Shown: in pieces, positions 10,549 through 20,725 of the stretch
Layout of the letters: every line of letters begins with the position of its first letter
Numbering within the stretch: the first letter of the stretch is position 1
NCBI RefSeq assembly: GCF_001661345.1
Contig: NW_017962922.1
Coordinates: 62,001-126,000, forward strand
Reading direction: 5' to 3'
DNA length: 64,000 nt
DNA from: Ascoidea rubescens DSM 1968
Lineage: Eukaryota; Ascomycota; Saccharomycetes; Ascoideales; Ascoideaceae
Notes under the pieces: generated by a model
What the model saw: the letters and a program-made list of their open reading frames with translations, nothing else
Database searches by the model: none
Told to the model about the DNA's origin: nothing
Made by a program: the position numbers and the translations under genes

Positions 10549-11967
10549 TTATGCAGGTGGCAAAAATGAAGCAAATAATGACGATTGAATCATAATCCAA
10601 CTAAACAGCCAAAAAATAAAAAGATTTTCAGTATTAATAGTAAACTTCTTTGAATTTTTGTAGAGTTTTCCAGTTTTTTTTTGTCTTTCAATGGTTAGAT
10701 TTAATTTATCAGCTAAATACCAGATAGAAATCGGCAAAAAACAACTAATTCTAATCAAAATTTGAATATTCCAGAAAAATATACCTAAAAATAAATAAAC
10801 TTTTGCTATTAGTATCATAGGGTTTAAGTTTAAACAGTAATACCTATTTGAAAAATGTCGAATTGAGGATATGAATAAAACTAAAATCGGTAATACTATC
10901 AAAAAATTTGGTATGTTATTGATTGACCAATATTTTAAAAATCCATTGTCCCAATAATATGACTGGGCAAACTTAATCAACGATTTATCGATTGTTGAGC
11001 ACCATTTATCTCTTTGAGGGCAATATTCAATATATGAGATGTAATTCAAAATCACTAAAGAAATAAAAACTTGTAAACCTGTAATTAATGATATAATTGA
11101 ATTTAAAAATTTTCTAAATCTTAAAAACTCATATAAATCATATAAATAAAATATACCTAATAACAACAAATTGGATCTGATCATTAAACCAATCGATACT
11201 AAAGTTCCAGAAATAACATATAGCAATATTTTGAAAACCGATTGAAATCTTGGAATCGAAACTAGATAGGAATGCGTGGTCAACAACATTGAAACCTCTC
11301 GAAAGTATATGGCTAGAATGGAAATTAAACATGATAATGCTTCGGAGTATGGAGCGAATAGAAAAATACCAGAAGGTGATAACACCAATAACAATGATGA
11401 CTTTAATGGCATATTTAATTTAAAACATCTTTTGAATAGGGAATTTTTTTTAAAAGTTACAGCTGTCAAGTCATATATTATGATGCAAGATAAATAATGA
11501 CATAAATTCGTAATTATAACACTTGTTATCAACTTTGAATAAAAATTATCGTAAATATTGGAAACTTTTTCAAAATCAATACTTATAACCACAAAATTTT
11601 TCACAAATCGTAAAATTGAGATCAAGTAACTATCGAAATTTTTAATAAATCTCCACCATAAAGGACCAAAAACCCATTCGTGTTCAAACTCAATTCCATT
11701 TTGAAATAATTTGCAGAAATAAACAGCATCCCACACCATTAGCTTATCAAACAAGTTTTCAATTAGGTATTTTATTATTATTTTCAAGCCAGGAACATTA
11801 TCAAAATTACTTAAAAAAGTCGATTTTTCATTCAAAATAGTTGAACTATTAATGATCAACTGTGAGGAAGTGTCAAACTGAACAGGAGATACTATGACTA
11901 TAAGAGCAATCAAAACCTTGATAAGTATGAAAAAACAAGTGATTCTGATAAAATGAACAAAAATCAT
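10549..11967 (-). CDS. GPI18: GPI mannosyltransferase 2 (Gpi18/PIG-V)
   Basis: This ER membrane enzyme adds the second mannose to GPI precursors using dolichol-phosphate-mannose. The 472-residue protein is strongly hydrophobic with many membrane spans. After the first helix comes the family signature: VWDAVYF (78-84) followed by EHEWVFGPLWW (95-105), containing the acidic W-D and HEW residues typical of PIG-V. The length is close to the usual 430-500. The start (ATG 11967) places a membrane helix directly at the N-terminus, as in the family. It shares a short bidirectional promoter with the DPM3-like gene, which would be the regulator of the enzyme that makes its sugar donor. Confidence 0.88.
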   Translation of the reverse strand: MIFVHFIRITCFFILIKVLIALIVIVSPVQFDTSSQLIINSSTILNEKSTFLSNFDNVPGLKIIIKYLIENLFDKLMVWDAVYFCKLFQNGIEFEHEWVFGPLWWRFIKNFDSYLISILRFVKNFVVISIDFEKVSNIYDNFYSKLITSVIITNLCHYLSCIIIYDLTAVTFKKNSLFKRCFKLNMPLKSSLLLVLSPSGIFLFAPYSEALSCLISILAIYFREVSMLLTTHSYLVSIPRFQSVFKILLYVISGTLVSIGLMIRSNLLLLGIFYLYDLYEFLRFRKFLNSIISLITGLQVFISLVILNYISYIEYCPQRDKWCSTIDKSLIKFAQSYYWDNGFLKYWSINNIPNFLIVLPILVLFISSIRHFSNRYYCLNLNPMILIAKVYLFLGIFFWNIQILIRISCFLPISIWYLADKLNLTIERQKKTGKLYKNSKKFTINTENLFIFWLFSWIMIQSSLFASFLPPA

Positions 11968-12094
11968 TATCTATACTTCTGATTTTGTTTGATAACTGCT
12001 TATGTCATGGATCTGTAGTTTAGTTTATTGTTTCGTAATAAAAAAAGAGATTTTTATGAAGCTTCAAGGAAAATAAACTTTTGCGGCCTATGAC

Positions 12095-12173
12095 GGAACT
12101 AGGGTTCCTTCGTGGTTTAAGAGCCCTAGGACTTGATGATAGGGCTCGTTTTATAGGGCTATTGTATCACGTG
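12095..12173. promoter_or_regulatory. Bidirectional promoter with TAGGG (Tbf1-like) cluster and CACGTG
   Basis: Between GPI18 and the DPM3-like gene lie a palindromic GGAACTAGGGTTCC (12095-12108), AGCCCTA (12122-12128), TAGGGCT (12140-12146), TAGGGCT (12154-12160) and TATCACGTGATA (centre 12168-12173). Tbf1 binds TAGGGTT-like sites and Cbf1 binds CACGTG in many yeasts. Binding is inferred, not shown. A TATATAA follows at about 12218. Confidence 0.6.
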
Positions 12174-12252
12174 ATAAATATAAGCATCTGACTGTTTTCG
12201 GAGCTTCACCTCACTTATATAATATCGCAATATTCTCTTTGCTTGGATTAAA

Positions 12253-12536
12253 ATGACTAGAAACACAGACTTAGTACTAGCATTGTTCACATCATCAGCC
12301 ATATTTTCTTGTTTCTATACCAAAGTAATCCCGTTGCCCAATGCAATATATGAGTATTTAATTGTTATTGTATGTTTCAGTGTTTCAATTATTTTTTTCT
12401 TCAGTTTCTAGTTTATTGTCGTAATTATACTAATAGCGAGAAGTTTCCGTATCTTTGGATGGTTCTGGGAATTGTCTTTTATTTGAATAATATAAGGAAA
12501 AATAGAATAGATAAGGCTGATAAAAAGAATGAATGA
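12253..12536 (+). CDS. Small two-helix membrane protein, DPM3-like, with one intron
   Basis: Exon 1 is 12253-12369 (39 codons, MTRNTDLVLALFT...), ending at a GTATGT donor. Exon 2 is 12441 or 12444 to 12536. The joined product is 69-70 residues with two membrane helices (about 7-22 and 42-54), a short loop containing VIPLP, and a charged tail (RKNRIDKADKKNE). Size, topology and the LP-containing loop fit DPM3, the ER subunit that stabilises dolichol-phosphate-mannose synthase, and its neighbour GPI18 uses that donor. Reading through the intron instead would give a 52-residue peptide ending at a stop 3' of a CAG, which lacks the charged tail. A CTG codon (12465-12467) lies where DPM3 proteins often have Ser. 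Alternative: another small ER protein of unknown type. Confidence 0.55.
12370..12443 (+). other. Intron of the DPM3-like gene with tandem acceptor
   Basis: Donor GTATGT at 12370, branch-point-like TACTAAT at 12428-12434, and acceptors GAG (ending 12440) and AAG (ending 12443), a NAGNAG pair that keeps the frame and adds or drops one Lys. The intron is about 71-74 nt, short for yeast. Confidence 0.55.
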
Positions 12537-12743
12537 GATCAAGATAACAGAAGTTTAAATGAAAGACGCATTTTGAATGAAAAAAGAAAAATGTTACTTA
12601 GCTTTATAAATATAAGGATGGTTTGGTAAGGAGTTGAGAATTTAGGGAAAAATTTAGCCAATAATTTAGAAAATGATTTAAAAATTTAAAGATAATAGAA
12701 TATTGAATTGTTAGAATATTAAGTAATAAGATTTTATTTTCTA

Positions 12744-13643
12744 TTAGATCTGACTGATTTCCATTTTTTTATTGGCTTTTGCTTTAGAATTTTGAGAATA
12801 ATCGGAATTAGAATTTCCATTTGGTGCTGATTTTGATTTTAGTTTTCTCTGTAAGTCAGCAAAAACTCTTAGACTAACAGGCATCAGGCTATATGCATCA
12901 TTGTCAATTTCGTCTTGTTCCCTTTGAACGAGTTTTTGTGCAGGAGTTTGGGCTGTAGAACCTCTCAATTCCTTAGGAATATTTTCAGTGTTTAACAAAT
13001 GGATTGGGGGATCAAAATTGATAGGCCAAATTCCACCTTTCTTCTTTAATGCAATAGCAGCCTTTTCTCTCTTTCTTTTCCAATTCTTCAAGTCGTCGTT
13101 GAATAATTCCCACACACAATTAACACAACCACTCATACAACAATTATCTGGCTCTATTGGTTTTGATGGAACAATCACACCAGCAATATTCAATGAAATA
13201 TCTGATGAGGACTGAAATCTTGAGGTTGTTTTGGGAATTTCACCTTTTTTGTGTGGAACACCAAATACTTTTTTCATTCTTTCCTCTGCGGTTTCAACTA
13301 TTCCTTTAGTATTACCTTCGAATACAAACACTTTGGTTTTTCCACCATCTTTTTGAATTTCTTTTACTTCAACTCCCTTTTCTGGTGGACTTATGCTTAC
13401 ATTTGAAACTGAGCTTGCAGTTATTTCTATTGAATCTTCTTTTTTTTCAATTTTTTCTATTGTTGGTTTTTCCTTTTGTTTCTCTGCTTCAAGTCTAATT
13501 TTATTTTCTTCTATTATCGATGAGGCTTCAACCACTAGATTATAAAAATTATATTGATTATGAACTGTGCGAGATAGAGAAGAAAAATATCTTGTATTCA
13601 CAGATAATACAGTTCTAGATTTTCCTATTAATTTGACCACCAT
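12744..13643 (-). CDS. Mitochondrial oxidoreductase-like domain protein (YPL107W family)
   Basis: A 299-residue protein with an N-terminus rich in Arg, Ser and hydroxylated residues and no acidic residues in the first 40 (MVVKLIGKSRTVLSVNTRYF), a likely mitochondrial presequence. The core is EPDNCCMSGCVNCVWELF (164-181), with cysteines at 168, 169, 173 and 176, the signature of the oxidoreductase-like domain (human OXLD1, yeast YPL107W). The middle is a charged Lys/Glu linker; the C-terminus is Ser/Asn-rich. The biochemical role of the family is not established. The cysteine quartet suggests metal or redox chemistry, but that is inference. Confidence 0.85.
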   Translation of the reverse strand: MVVKLIGKSRTVLSVNTRYFSSLSRTVHNQYNFYNLVVEASSIIEENKIRLEAEKQKEKPTIEKIEKKEDSIEITASSVSNVSISPPEKGVEVKEIQKDGGKTKVFVFEGNTKGIVETAEERMKKVFGVPHKKGEIPKTTSRFQSSSDISLNIAGVIVPSKPIEPDNCCMSGCVNCVWELFNDDLKNWKRKREKAAIALKKKGGIWPINFDPPIHLLNTENIPKELRGSTAQTPAQKLVQREQDEIDNDAYSLMPVSLRVFADLQRKLKSKSAPNGNSNSDYSQNSKAKANKKMEISQI

Positions 13644-13721
13644 TATTCTGCTCTTGTTACTGCCTTATTATTCTAATGAAAAACATAGAAATACTAAAAA
13701 ATCGAATTTCTAATTGTTGAT

Positions 13722-13763
13722 TCTATTGATTCTATTCTATTGATTCTATTCTATTGATTCTAT
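13722..13763. repeat. 14-bp tandem repeat, three units
   Basis: Three exact copies of TCTATTGATTCTAT at 13722, 13736 and 13750, followed by a degenerate fourth, about 80 bp upstream of the YPL107W-like start. Confidence 0.9.
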
Positions 13764-14700
13764 TCTCTTGATTAAAATCTCATAATTGCTGCCAAACAAT
13801 AATGGAGAGATGAAATCTGAGAGTGTGACTGTAATTTATAGAGAACCATCTTTGATCATTGCAAATGTAATCTCTGAGATTAGGATGCATTATTTTTCTC
13901 CAATCATCGTTGGGAGGAGAGATGTGGTCACATGATAGTCCAGTCTTGTTCCGAAATCCGACAGAATTGTTATTTGAGATGTGACGTCTGGATTTGACAG
14001 GTTTATACACATGTGCTTACCGGATATCAGCAAGTGTCCTGAAAAGCCGGTGTGGCAAATGCCATTTCTCCACACAGCCGGTTTGCGTGCATATGCCTTT
14101 GTAGGTGGTTGCACGCATGCATACGCTGACGCGGAGCTATTGCACACCGTCTGCGGGTTGCTTTGCTACCTTATGCCGGGCGGCCATCTATTGCACGCGA
14201 ACAGGCTACGGAAGCGAGCAGGATGTAAAGTCGGCAGATGTCGATATGTGGTTCAGAACATCGGGGAGCATGTAAGTGTAAAAGTAAATGCGACTGGGCT
14301 ATCATGTCGAAATATATGTGAGATATGTGAGATGTGTGAAATATATGTAAACTGTACGTGGAATAAATGAATGTAGGGTCTGCTTGCGCTTATCAAAGTG
14401 TCAACAAGCTATAAAAACTATGGACAACCAACGGCAGCTGTATCTGGAGAATAGAAGTGAAAAAGTAAAAAGCATGAACATAAACAGCTTAGGTCTTGAT
14501 AGCAAAAAAATTATGTATTGAATAGAAATACCAGAGTTTTGATAATTTTCTCATACCAATGACTAGTTTGGGAAAAAAAAATATTTAGAATTATCCAACG
14601 CATTTAACTAATCATTATTTAAGCATTACTTAAGCCTTAATTAATCATTATTTAAATATTCTTAAGCATTTTAGTGAAAAAAAAATTCAATATTTATATT
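13764..14700. other. Intergenic with GC-rich island
   Basis: Promoter of the YPL107W-like gene and terminator of the APSES gene. A GC-rich island lies at about 13980-14250 and contains TGCTTACCGGATATC at 14014. ORFs through it start at GTG or lack family features and look like chance openings. The part from 14500 onward is AT-rich with repeated TTAAGCATT-like strings. Confidence 0.5.
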
Positions 14701-16869
14701 TTACTTGGAATCCAACTTCTTATGAGTGTAGGGATCATATGAGTTATTACTGGAAACGGACGATTGGTTAAGGTTACTATTTGGACTAGAGTTACTGGAA
14801 TTTTCAAGAATAGTATTTGAATTAGATCTTAAATCAGAGTTGGGATCTCGACTCACATCACTGAAATTATTTGTAGAATTATAAGTGTTGTAATAGCTAT
14901 TTCCATATGATTGTGCAGGTGGAGGAGGAGGAGGTTGGTAGTAACCGTATGGTGGATATCCTCCATAGTACGGATAGTGCAGAGTGTAAAAGGGATGAAA
15001 TTGTTGATGAGGCGGTGGAGGTGCTGCCAGTGATGGTGCTGGTAATGGGAGTCCTGGAAGCCCTGTTTGATAGCCTGGTGGGAAGGGTTCGTGAGCTTGA
15101 CTTGTAATGGTGCATTCTGGGCTTTCAGCAGATTCGGGTTCTGTAGAATTTACTCGAGGAGAGTTGGAGTTTGTACTTTTGTTTTCAATTAGATTTTTTC
15201 TTTCTCCAGTGATATTATCCAAGTTATTTTTATTGTTGTTATTGTTATTGTTATTCGAAGAATTATTACTAGCGTTCATCATTGGTGGTAAAGGGGCGAG
15301 TGGGCTATTCATTAGAGGAGGAGCAGCGTATGCAATTGGATAGTAAGAGCCTGGACCATCAGTTGCCGAGCCCTGAACAATTTTTTTAATATCTCGAACA
15401 AATAATGGGTATAATAAGTCAATAATCCCTTCTCTTTGGGCCATTGCCAAAGCTCTCTCAAAGGGAATCCAAACACCTTTCAAGTGCATTGAGCCGATTT
15501 TCACAACATGTCTAATTTTTTCAGATTTTAAAATTCCATCTCTTCTTCCTCTAGTCATTTGCGCCACATTTAATAATTTTGTACCATTTATCATGTTAGT
15601 GTCAGCTCTTCTCACAACAGATACGCCATTAGCATCGACCTGATAGCAAAGAGTCTTTTCATCTTCCCACATTGTGGTTGTCACTCTTGGTCTTATGCCA
15701 GCAGGTTGAATTTGGCCAGTGGTAGCTGATAAACCATTTGCAGGAGGTGGAGGTATGCCAGTAGGAAAGGAGACGCCAGGTAGAGAGTAGAAATAAGGGT
15801 ATCGATAATCAGGAGGTGGAGGGGGATTGTTTCCCACAGGAACCAACTGGCCATTTGCATCATAAGAAGGATTGTATGCATTATTATAGAAATTGTAAGG
15901 AGCAGAGTCGAATGAAGTCTCAGAATTGGGGTTATCATTTGGTGTTTTACTATTGCTACCGTTTGTAGTGTTTTTCTTGATCAGTTTAATTTTATTTTTT
16001 TTAGATTGATTTTGATTTTGATTTTGATTTTGAACATCATTTTGATTTTGAACAGTATTTGATAATTTTGAATGAGGAGAAACAGTGGTAGTGGCAGTGG
16101 TAGTGGCAGTGGCAATGGCAGTGGCATTGGTATTGGCATTACCGACAATAGAGGTAGGCGAATTGGTTTGAGAACCAACGAAAATTGGATTTGAAGATTG
16201 GGTGGATGATGTTCTTTGAGGGTAACTGTTGTTATTACTGTTGCTGATTGACTGGTTTGAAGAGTTTAAAGGCTGGGGATTGGAGGGTTGGAATTGTGAC
16301 TGTGGTTGTGGTTGCGGCTGGGATAGTGGTTGTGAATGGTTTTGGTAATTTTGAGATGGAGGGGGCTGCAATTGACCAGAATCTTGTTGAGTCAATTGAG
16401 AGGAGGTTTCAGCCGTTGATAAAGGCTTTTGCTGGAATTGTTGAGGTTGGGGCTGGAGCTGGGACTGAGACTGAGACTGGTAGGGACAAGCAGTGGAAGA
16501 GTAGTACTGGGTGTTGTATTGTTGGTTGTAGTTAGTGTAGTAGCCCTTTTGCTGCAACACAGCAGGGTCATTGGACAGATTGATAGTGGTGTTGACGATA
16601 TTTTCAGTTGGGCTGCTATTTGCTGTTAGAGCAGCTGAAGATTTAGGATCACCCAGACCTGCATTGACAGTACTTAGAGCTGAAGCTGGGGGAGCGTAGG
16701 AGTGGTAGTTTTGGTAAAAGGCAGAGTAGCCGGAGGAGGGAGCAGCAGCAGCAGCAGAGAGGGCACTGTCCTTAGGAGGAAAAGAAGAGGAGCTGATGTT
16801 GACAGGAAGATTCATGGCTGGATGCTGAAGGGGAGCTTGAGTCTGAGAAGCAATTGGGTGAGCAGGCAT
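14701..16869 (-). CDS. EFG1: APSES transcription factor, EFG1/SOK2/PHD1 type
   Basis: A 722-residue regulator. The APSES DNA-binding domain (about residues 393-497) is complete, including [51 protein letters not shown] and the end segment [12 protein letters not shown]. This is the StuA/Efg1/Sok2 class, which binds TGCATGA-like or E-box-like sites and controls filamentation and cell-type programmes under cAMP/PKA. N- and C-terminal arms are Gln/Pro/Ser/Asn-rich (QPQPQ, PPPPP) with a short C-terminal SNSSPNSN segment, as in Efg1. I choose the Efg1 group by domain sequence; the genome may carry a second member, so the symbol is approximate. The upstream region is 1 kb and GC-rich. Confidence 0.88.
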   Translation of the reverse strand: MPAHPIASQTQAPLQHPAMNLPVNISSSSFPPKDSALSAAAAAPSSGYSAFYQNYHSYAPPASALSTVNAGLGDPKSSAALTANSSPTENIVNTTINLSNDPAVLQQKGYYTNYNQQYNTQYYSSTACPYQSQSQSQLQPQPQQFQQKPLSTAETSSQLTQQDSGQLQPPPSQNYQNHSQPLSQPQPQPQSQFQPSNPQPLNSSNQSISNSNNNSYPQRTSSTQSSNPIFVGSQTNSPTSIVGNANTNATAIATATTTATTTVSPHSKLSNTVQNQNDVQNQNQNQNQSKKNKIKLIKKNTTNGSNSKTPNDNPNSETSFDSAPYNFYNNAYNPSYDANGQLVPVGNNPPPPPDYRYPYFYSLPGVSFPTGIPPPPANGLSATTGQIQPAGIRPRVTTTMWEDEKTLCYQVDANGVSVVRRADTNMINGTKLLNVAQMTRGRRDGILKSEKIRHVVKIGSMHLKGVWIPFERALAMAQREGIIDLLYPLFVRDIKKIVQGSATDGPGSYYPIAYAAPPLMNSPLAPLPPMMNASNNSSNNNNNNNNKNNLDNITGERKNLIENKSTNSNSPRVNSTEPESAESPECTITSQAHEPFPPGYQTGLPGLPLPAPSLAAPPPPHQQFHPFYTLHYPYYGGYPPYGYYQPPPPPPAQSYGNSYYNTYNSTNNFSDVSRDPNSDLRSNSNTILENSSNSSPNSNLNQSSVSSNNSYDPYTHKKLDSK

Positions 16870-17897
16870 GGTTTAATGCAGAAAAATTATAGATGGGACG
16901 AGGAAAGCGAGAGGGAACTGGCGGCGGTTGGCAGGAGGTTGCTCTGGGCCGGAGACAGGAAGCAAAAGCAGGAGAAAAAAAGGAAAAAGAGGACGAGGGA
17001 GACGACGACGGACACGAAGATGCAAAACAAGTCTGGAACTGAACAGAAAGAAGATGGGTGAGCAGAAGAAGCGAGAGAAAAGATATTCCAAGTGGATTGC
17101 AACGAAGAGTATAAATAAGATTTCTGCTCCAAACTAGCGGCAGAAACAAGTGCATGATGAAAATTTGAGAAACAAAGCGAGTATGTGTTCGGTACAGGAA
17201 TTACACCACCCGTTGCTGCACATCCGCTAGCGCGTCATGTTGTCAGGCCCACGGCGTGCAGACGTGCACGCCGTGCGCAACCTGGCGTTGTTGTTGCGGC
17301 AACATGAGCTCGATCGGGCAGGCGAGTACACTTGTCTTCTGCACCTCGACTGCCTTTGCGTGATTTACGTGCAATTCGTTAACATAGTTACATATGCGGT
17401 ACAGCAGCACAGTTTGATTGGTCAGCCGGCGTCCTCGCTTTACAGCATATTGCCACTGTCCGTTCCAGGTCTTTTTACTGTTTTTGCACACCCTCGTAAT
17501 CTCCTTTTCGACATCTCCCTTGCAATATCCGCACTTCCAAAAGCAATTTATCTCCGCAGCGCTCATTAGTCTTCGCGTTTAAAACAGGAAACGCAAAAGC
17601 ACAAACATCCAACTGTCGTAGTTTGTATTCCGCATGAGTTCGATCGTCTGCTTGTTCGTAGTTCGTAATTTTCAATTTTCTTAATTCTTATGCCTGTTTA
17701 TCGTTCATTATCCTCAGTACTCTACCTGCCATAAATAAAATAGAACTTTTGTATATTTTGATGTGTAAATAAATTTTTCAATTCAAAGCTATTTGTTTAT
17801 TGGAGAAACATATTTAAAAAAATATCTTAAAAAATATATCTCAAAAAATAAAAGATAAAAATCAATAGCCAACTTTTTAATAACTACCCTTATTTGA
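16870..17897. other. APSES-gene promoter region with GC-rich island
   Basis: From 16870 to about 17100 the sequence is purine-rich on the plus strand (GAAAAAGAGG-type). From about 17200 to 17640 it is a GC-rich island with inverted GCGTGCA/TGCACGC-like strings near 17250-17275. ORFs on both strands cross the island at the same place, which is a composition effect. The stretch 17640-17897 is the AT-rich terminator of TRM44. Confidence 0.5.
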
Positions 17898-19482
17898 TTA
17901 ATGATTTCTAGTTCCAGACTTTATAAGATTCAATGCACTAAATACCCAACCATCTGCTCCACCTTCCATCATCAAAATCTCATATATACTCTTTACGTCA
18001 ACTTGATACTTTTTAATTTCTTCCACTTTGAATTTTTCCGTTCCGATAATTGCACAATTCTTTGTACTGGGTATCCTTAAAATCTCTTTTTCTATCTTCC
18101 ATCCAATTGATCTAGATAAGTACTCGATATGTTCCACCAATCCCGAATATGTCGATGAGGACGAGTTGGTAAATTTATTGAAATTGACTGAATGGTTTTC
18201 ACCATATTGATTCTTTATCTTATTACTATGAACAATACTATCACTGTTTTTGTTACTGTTTTTGTTACTGTTTTTAATCGAAAATGAGGATGGCTGAAAT
18301 CTTACACGCACTCCAGATAAATTATATGAACAACATGGTATCACAATAAATGGATACCCTAACAATGGTATCCAGCATGACAACTCATCCGAATGGTTTC
18401 CAATAATAAATGTGTTTTTGGAATATTCACATGTTTCAACATATGATGATTCTAATAAATACTTTGATGAATAGCATGCATAAAGTGGCACCCCGCTATT
18501 ATAACCATCATCACCATTATTGTTATTCTCAAATGGTAACAATGGTGATGACGATGATAACAATGAATTATTAATCAACTCATTTGATCTGATTGGTACT
18601 TGAAACGTTTTGCCATTATCCTTCAAATCAGGCCTGATTTTCATGATATTTGGATCAGGTCGCAACAAAACACTTGGTATTATGATTTTCTCTTTCAACT
18701 TATCCTGGATTTTTTCTGGAAACAATTTCCACGATTTCCTCTTTCTTGCATCAATTCCGACTCCTTTATACCCTTCCATCAACAAAATATACACCAATAT
18801 CCCATTTCCACATCCCAAATCTCGAAACTCAAACTCCTGTTTGTTTTTATAAATCTTGCTCCAAAATTCAATCAAAAATGCTGCAATTGATATATCCTCA
18901 AACACATGTTTCAATGGATTGGTTGATTCAGCCCAATTATCAACCAAATACTTGGAATACTTTTTTTTCAATGCAATATATCTATTTTCAAATAACACTT
19001 TGGGAACAATTAAATCATGTGTAACTCTCTTTTGATACCCGTTCATAACCCCATTTGAATGCTTTTTAGCAGTCTGCAAAAGTCTATAAGCAGTCCTAAT
19101 TGGTCTATCTACAGGTAATAACTCTTTCACCTCTTTAATTGATAGCCCGTTTTCATTTAAATAATCAAATGGTAAATAATGAATAGATAATTTACCATGG
19201 TGATATAATATTCCAATCGCATTAACCGCCGGCAAATAAAATGGACAATCTAATTTATTGTCAATATGGGGAATGTAAACAATTAATAAAGACTGATCAA
19301 ATTCTTTTGAATCATCCAAAATCAACATTAAACACGTCTGGTTTATTATACAGTCTTTAAATGGGTTTCTAGGTATAATTCTTCGCACTATTTGATATAA
19401 TGGCTTAAAATCAAGACTTAATGGCACTTGCTTGATCTCTAAATCGTCCAAGTTTTTAATCAAAATCCCATTATCACTGCAG

Positions 19483-19522
<40 letters not shown>

Positions 19523-19913
19523 TAAAATTTAACGGAATTTTGGGCTTTTCATTTATTTTATCACTGATGTATTTGTTAACCGTAATCGGAGAGACTGACA
19601 AGTCATTTCTCTTATTATGAAACTGATATAAATACTTATTTTCTTTCAAAATATCTGCTCTGAGTATAACTGTAGAATTAATATTTGGCTGTTTAATTAA
19701 ATTGAGCATTGCCTTCTCAAAATGAAAAAATTTAAATGATACTTCTTCTTCAAACAAACCAATCCATTTCAAGCCCAATATCGATTGCCTATCGATTATA
19801 TTAGGAATTTCTGCACCGGCAACATGACTTTTTCTTTTAGAATTGTTTTTGAAGTTTTTTTTGGCAGCTTTATTTTCAGCTTGGTTAATCAAATCACCAT
19901 CTTTGGAGCTCAT
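17898..19913 (-). CDS. TRM44: tRNA(Ser) uridine-44 2'-O-methyltransferase Trm44
   Basis: Trm44 methylates the 2'-OH of U44 in tRNA(Ser). The protein has 671 residues, somewhat longer than the S. cerevisiae enzyme because of an Asn/Asp tract (near residue 140) and Asn/Ser repeats near the C-terminus. The SAM-binding motif is FRDLGCGNGILVYILL (about 361-376) followed by GVGIDARKRKSW. Later family motifs are FIIGNHSDELSCWIPLL (about 500) and VIPCCSYNLSGVRVRF (about 522). The N-terminus is Lys-rich. The chosen ATG (19913) is the first in the frame. A CACGTG lies about 235 bp upstream. Confidence 0.9.
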
Positions 19914-20725
19914 CGTGAGTTAGTGAAGAACAAAGAAAAGAAACAGTGTCTGGAGATATATAGAATGTAATTACGCCCACCAAAAAATAAAATGAAAACT
20001 ATCTTGTATTGATTATATATCCATATAGAAAACAATATATGTCCATTGAATAATAAGATCCTAATATATCCACTTCTACAAACCACTATCAAATAAAACC
20101 CAATCGACTCCAAGCCATAATTAGAGTTTGAAAAATATTATAAAGCGCACGTGATCAACTACGCGCATAGTGCGTAATATCATGTATTTACATGTGCAGA
20201 AGAAACTTACCGCAATGGTGGTAACGCCAATGATTTTCTCAAGTGATCTGCTCCAGTGGGGCATGCATGAGAACTGCATAATTTCTGCAGAGGTGTGCTG
20301 TTGGTATCAAAGAAGGCGCTCTATTTACAAGTTTCCTAATTGGGGCGGCTTATTAAACGATCTGCCTCTGGTTCTCATTTCACTATCTTTTTTGTGTCTA
20401 CAAATGCAAAAATATGGAAATGGTGTAGTAATTAACCATCTCAATTAGTCTAGATCGATGGACGATCTGGTCAAGTTCTATTGCTTTTAATACACTTCTG
20501 AAATTGGCAACCTAATTATTTTCCACTCATTATTTTCCACTCATTATTATCTATTTTTCTGGCTATTCCCATAAAACCATTTTATTCTCATAAAACTGTT
20601 CTATTATTTAAAAAAGTAGATTTATACTTCTTGTTTTCTATTGCAAAACAAAAAGATTTTCTAGTTTATTATATTCAAGTCAAATCTGGTTTTTTTCTCT
20701 TTCCATTTAATCTAGCTGTACCATA
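19914..20725. other. Divergent promoter region TRM44 / large disordered protein
   Basis: Contains CACGTG at 20148-20153 next to an inverted ACGCGCATAGTGCGT, and AACTTACCGC at about 20213 in a modest GC-rich patch (20140-20380). The plus ORF of 92 codons here lacks family features. The last 250 bp before the 20726 start are AT-rich. Confidence 0.5.
20148..20153. promoter_or_regulatory. CACGTG E-box (Cbf1/Pho4-type)
   Basis: Perfect CACGTG about 235 bp upstream of TRM44. It is recognised by Cbf1 or Pho4 in yeasts; use here is inferred. Confidence 0.45.

Noticed and set aside
12370-12413. Read-through end of the DPM3-like gene, or a 35-nt intron ending at TTCAG
   Set aside because: Such an intron would be too short and lacks a branch point; the longer intron gives a coherent second helix and charged tail.
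13981-14370. 129-codon ORF in a GC-rich patch
   Set aside because: It begins at GTG, has no family features, and lies in a promoter island where several frames are open by composition.
17237-17569. Overlapping 110- and 107-codon ORFs on both strands
   Set aside because: Mirror ORFs over the same GC-rich island are a composition effect; neither shows domains or a plausible leader.
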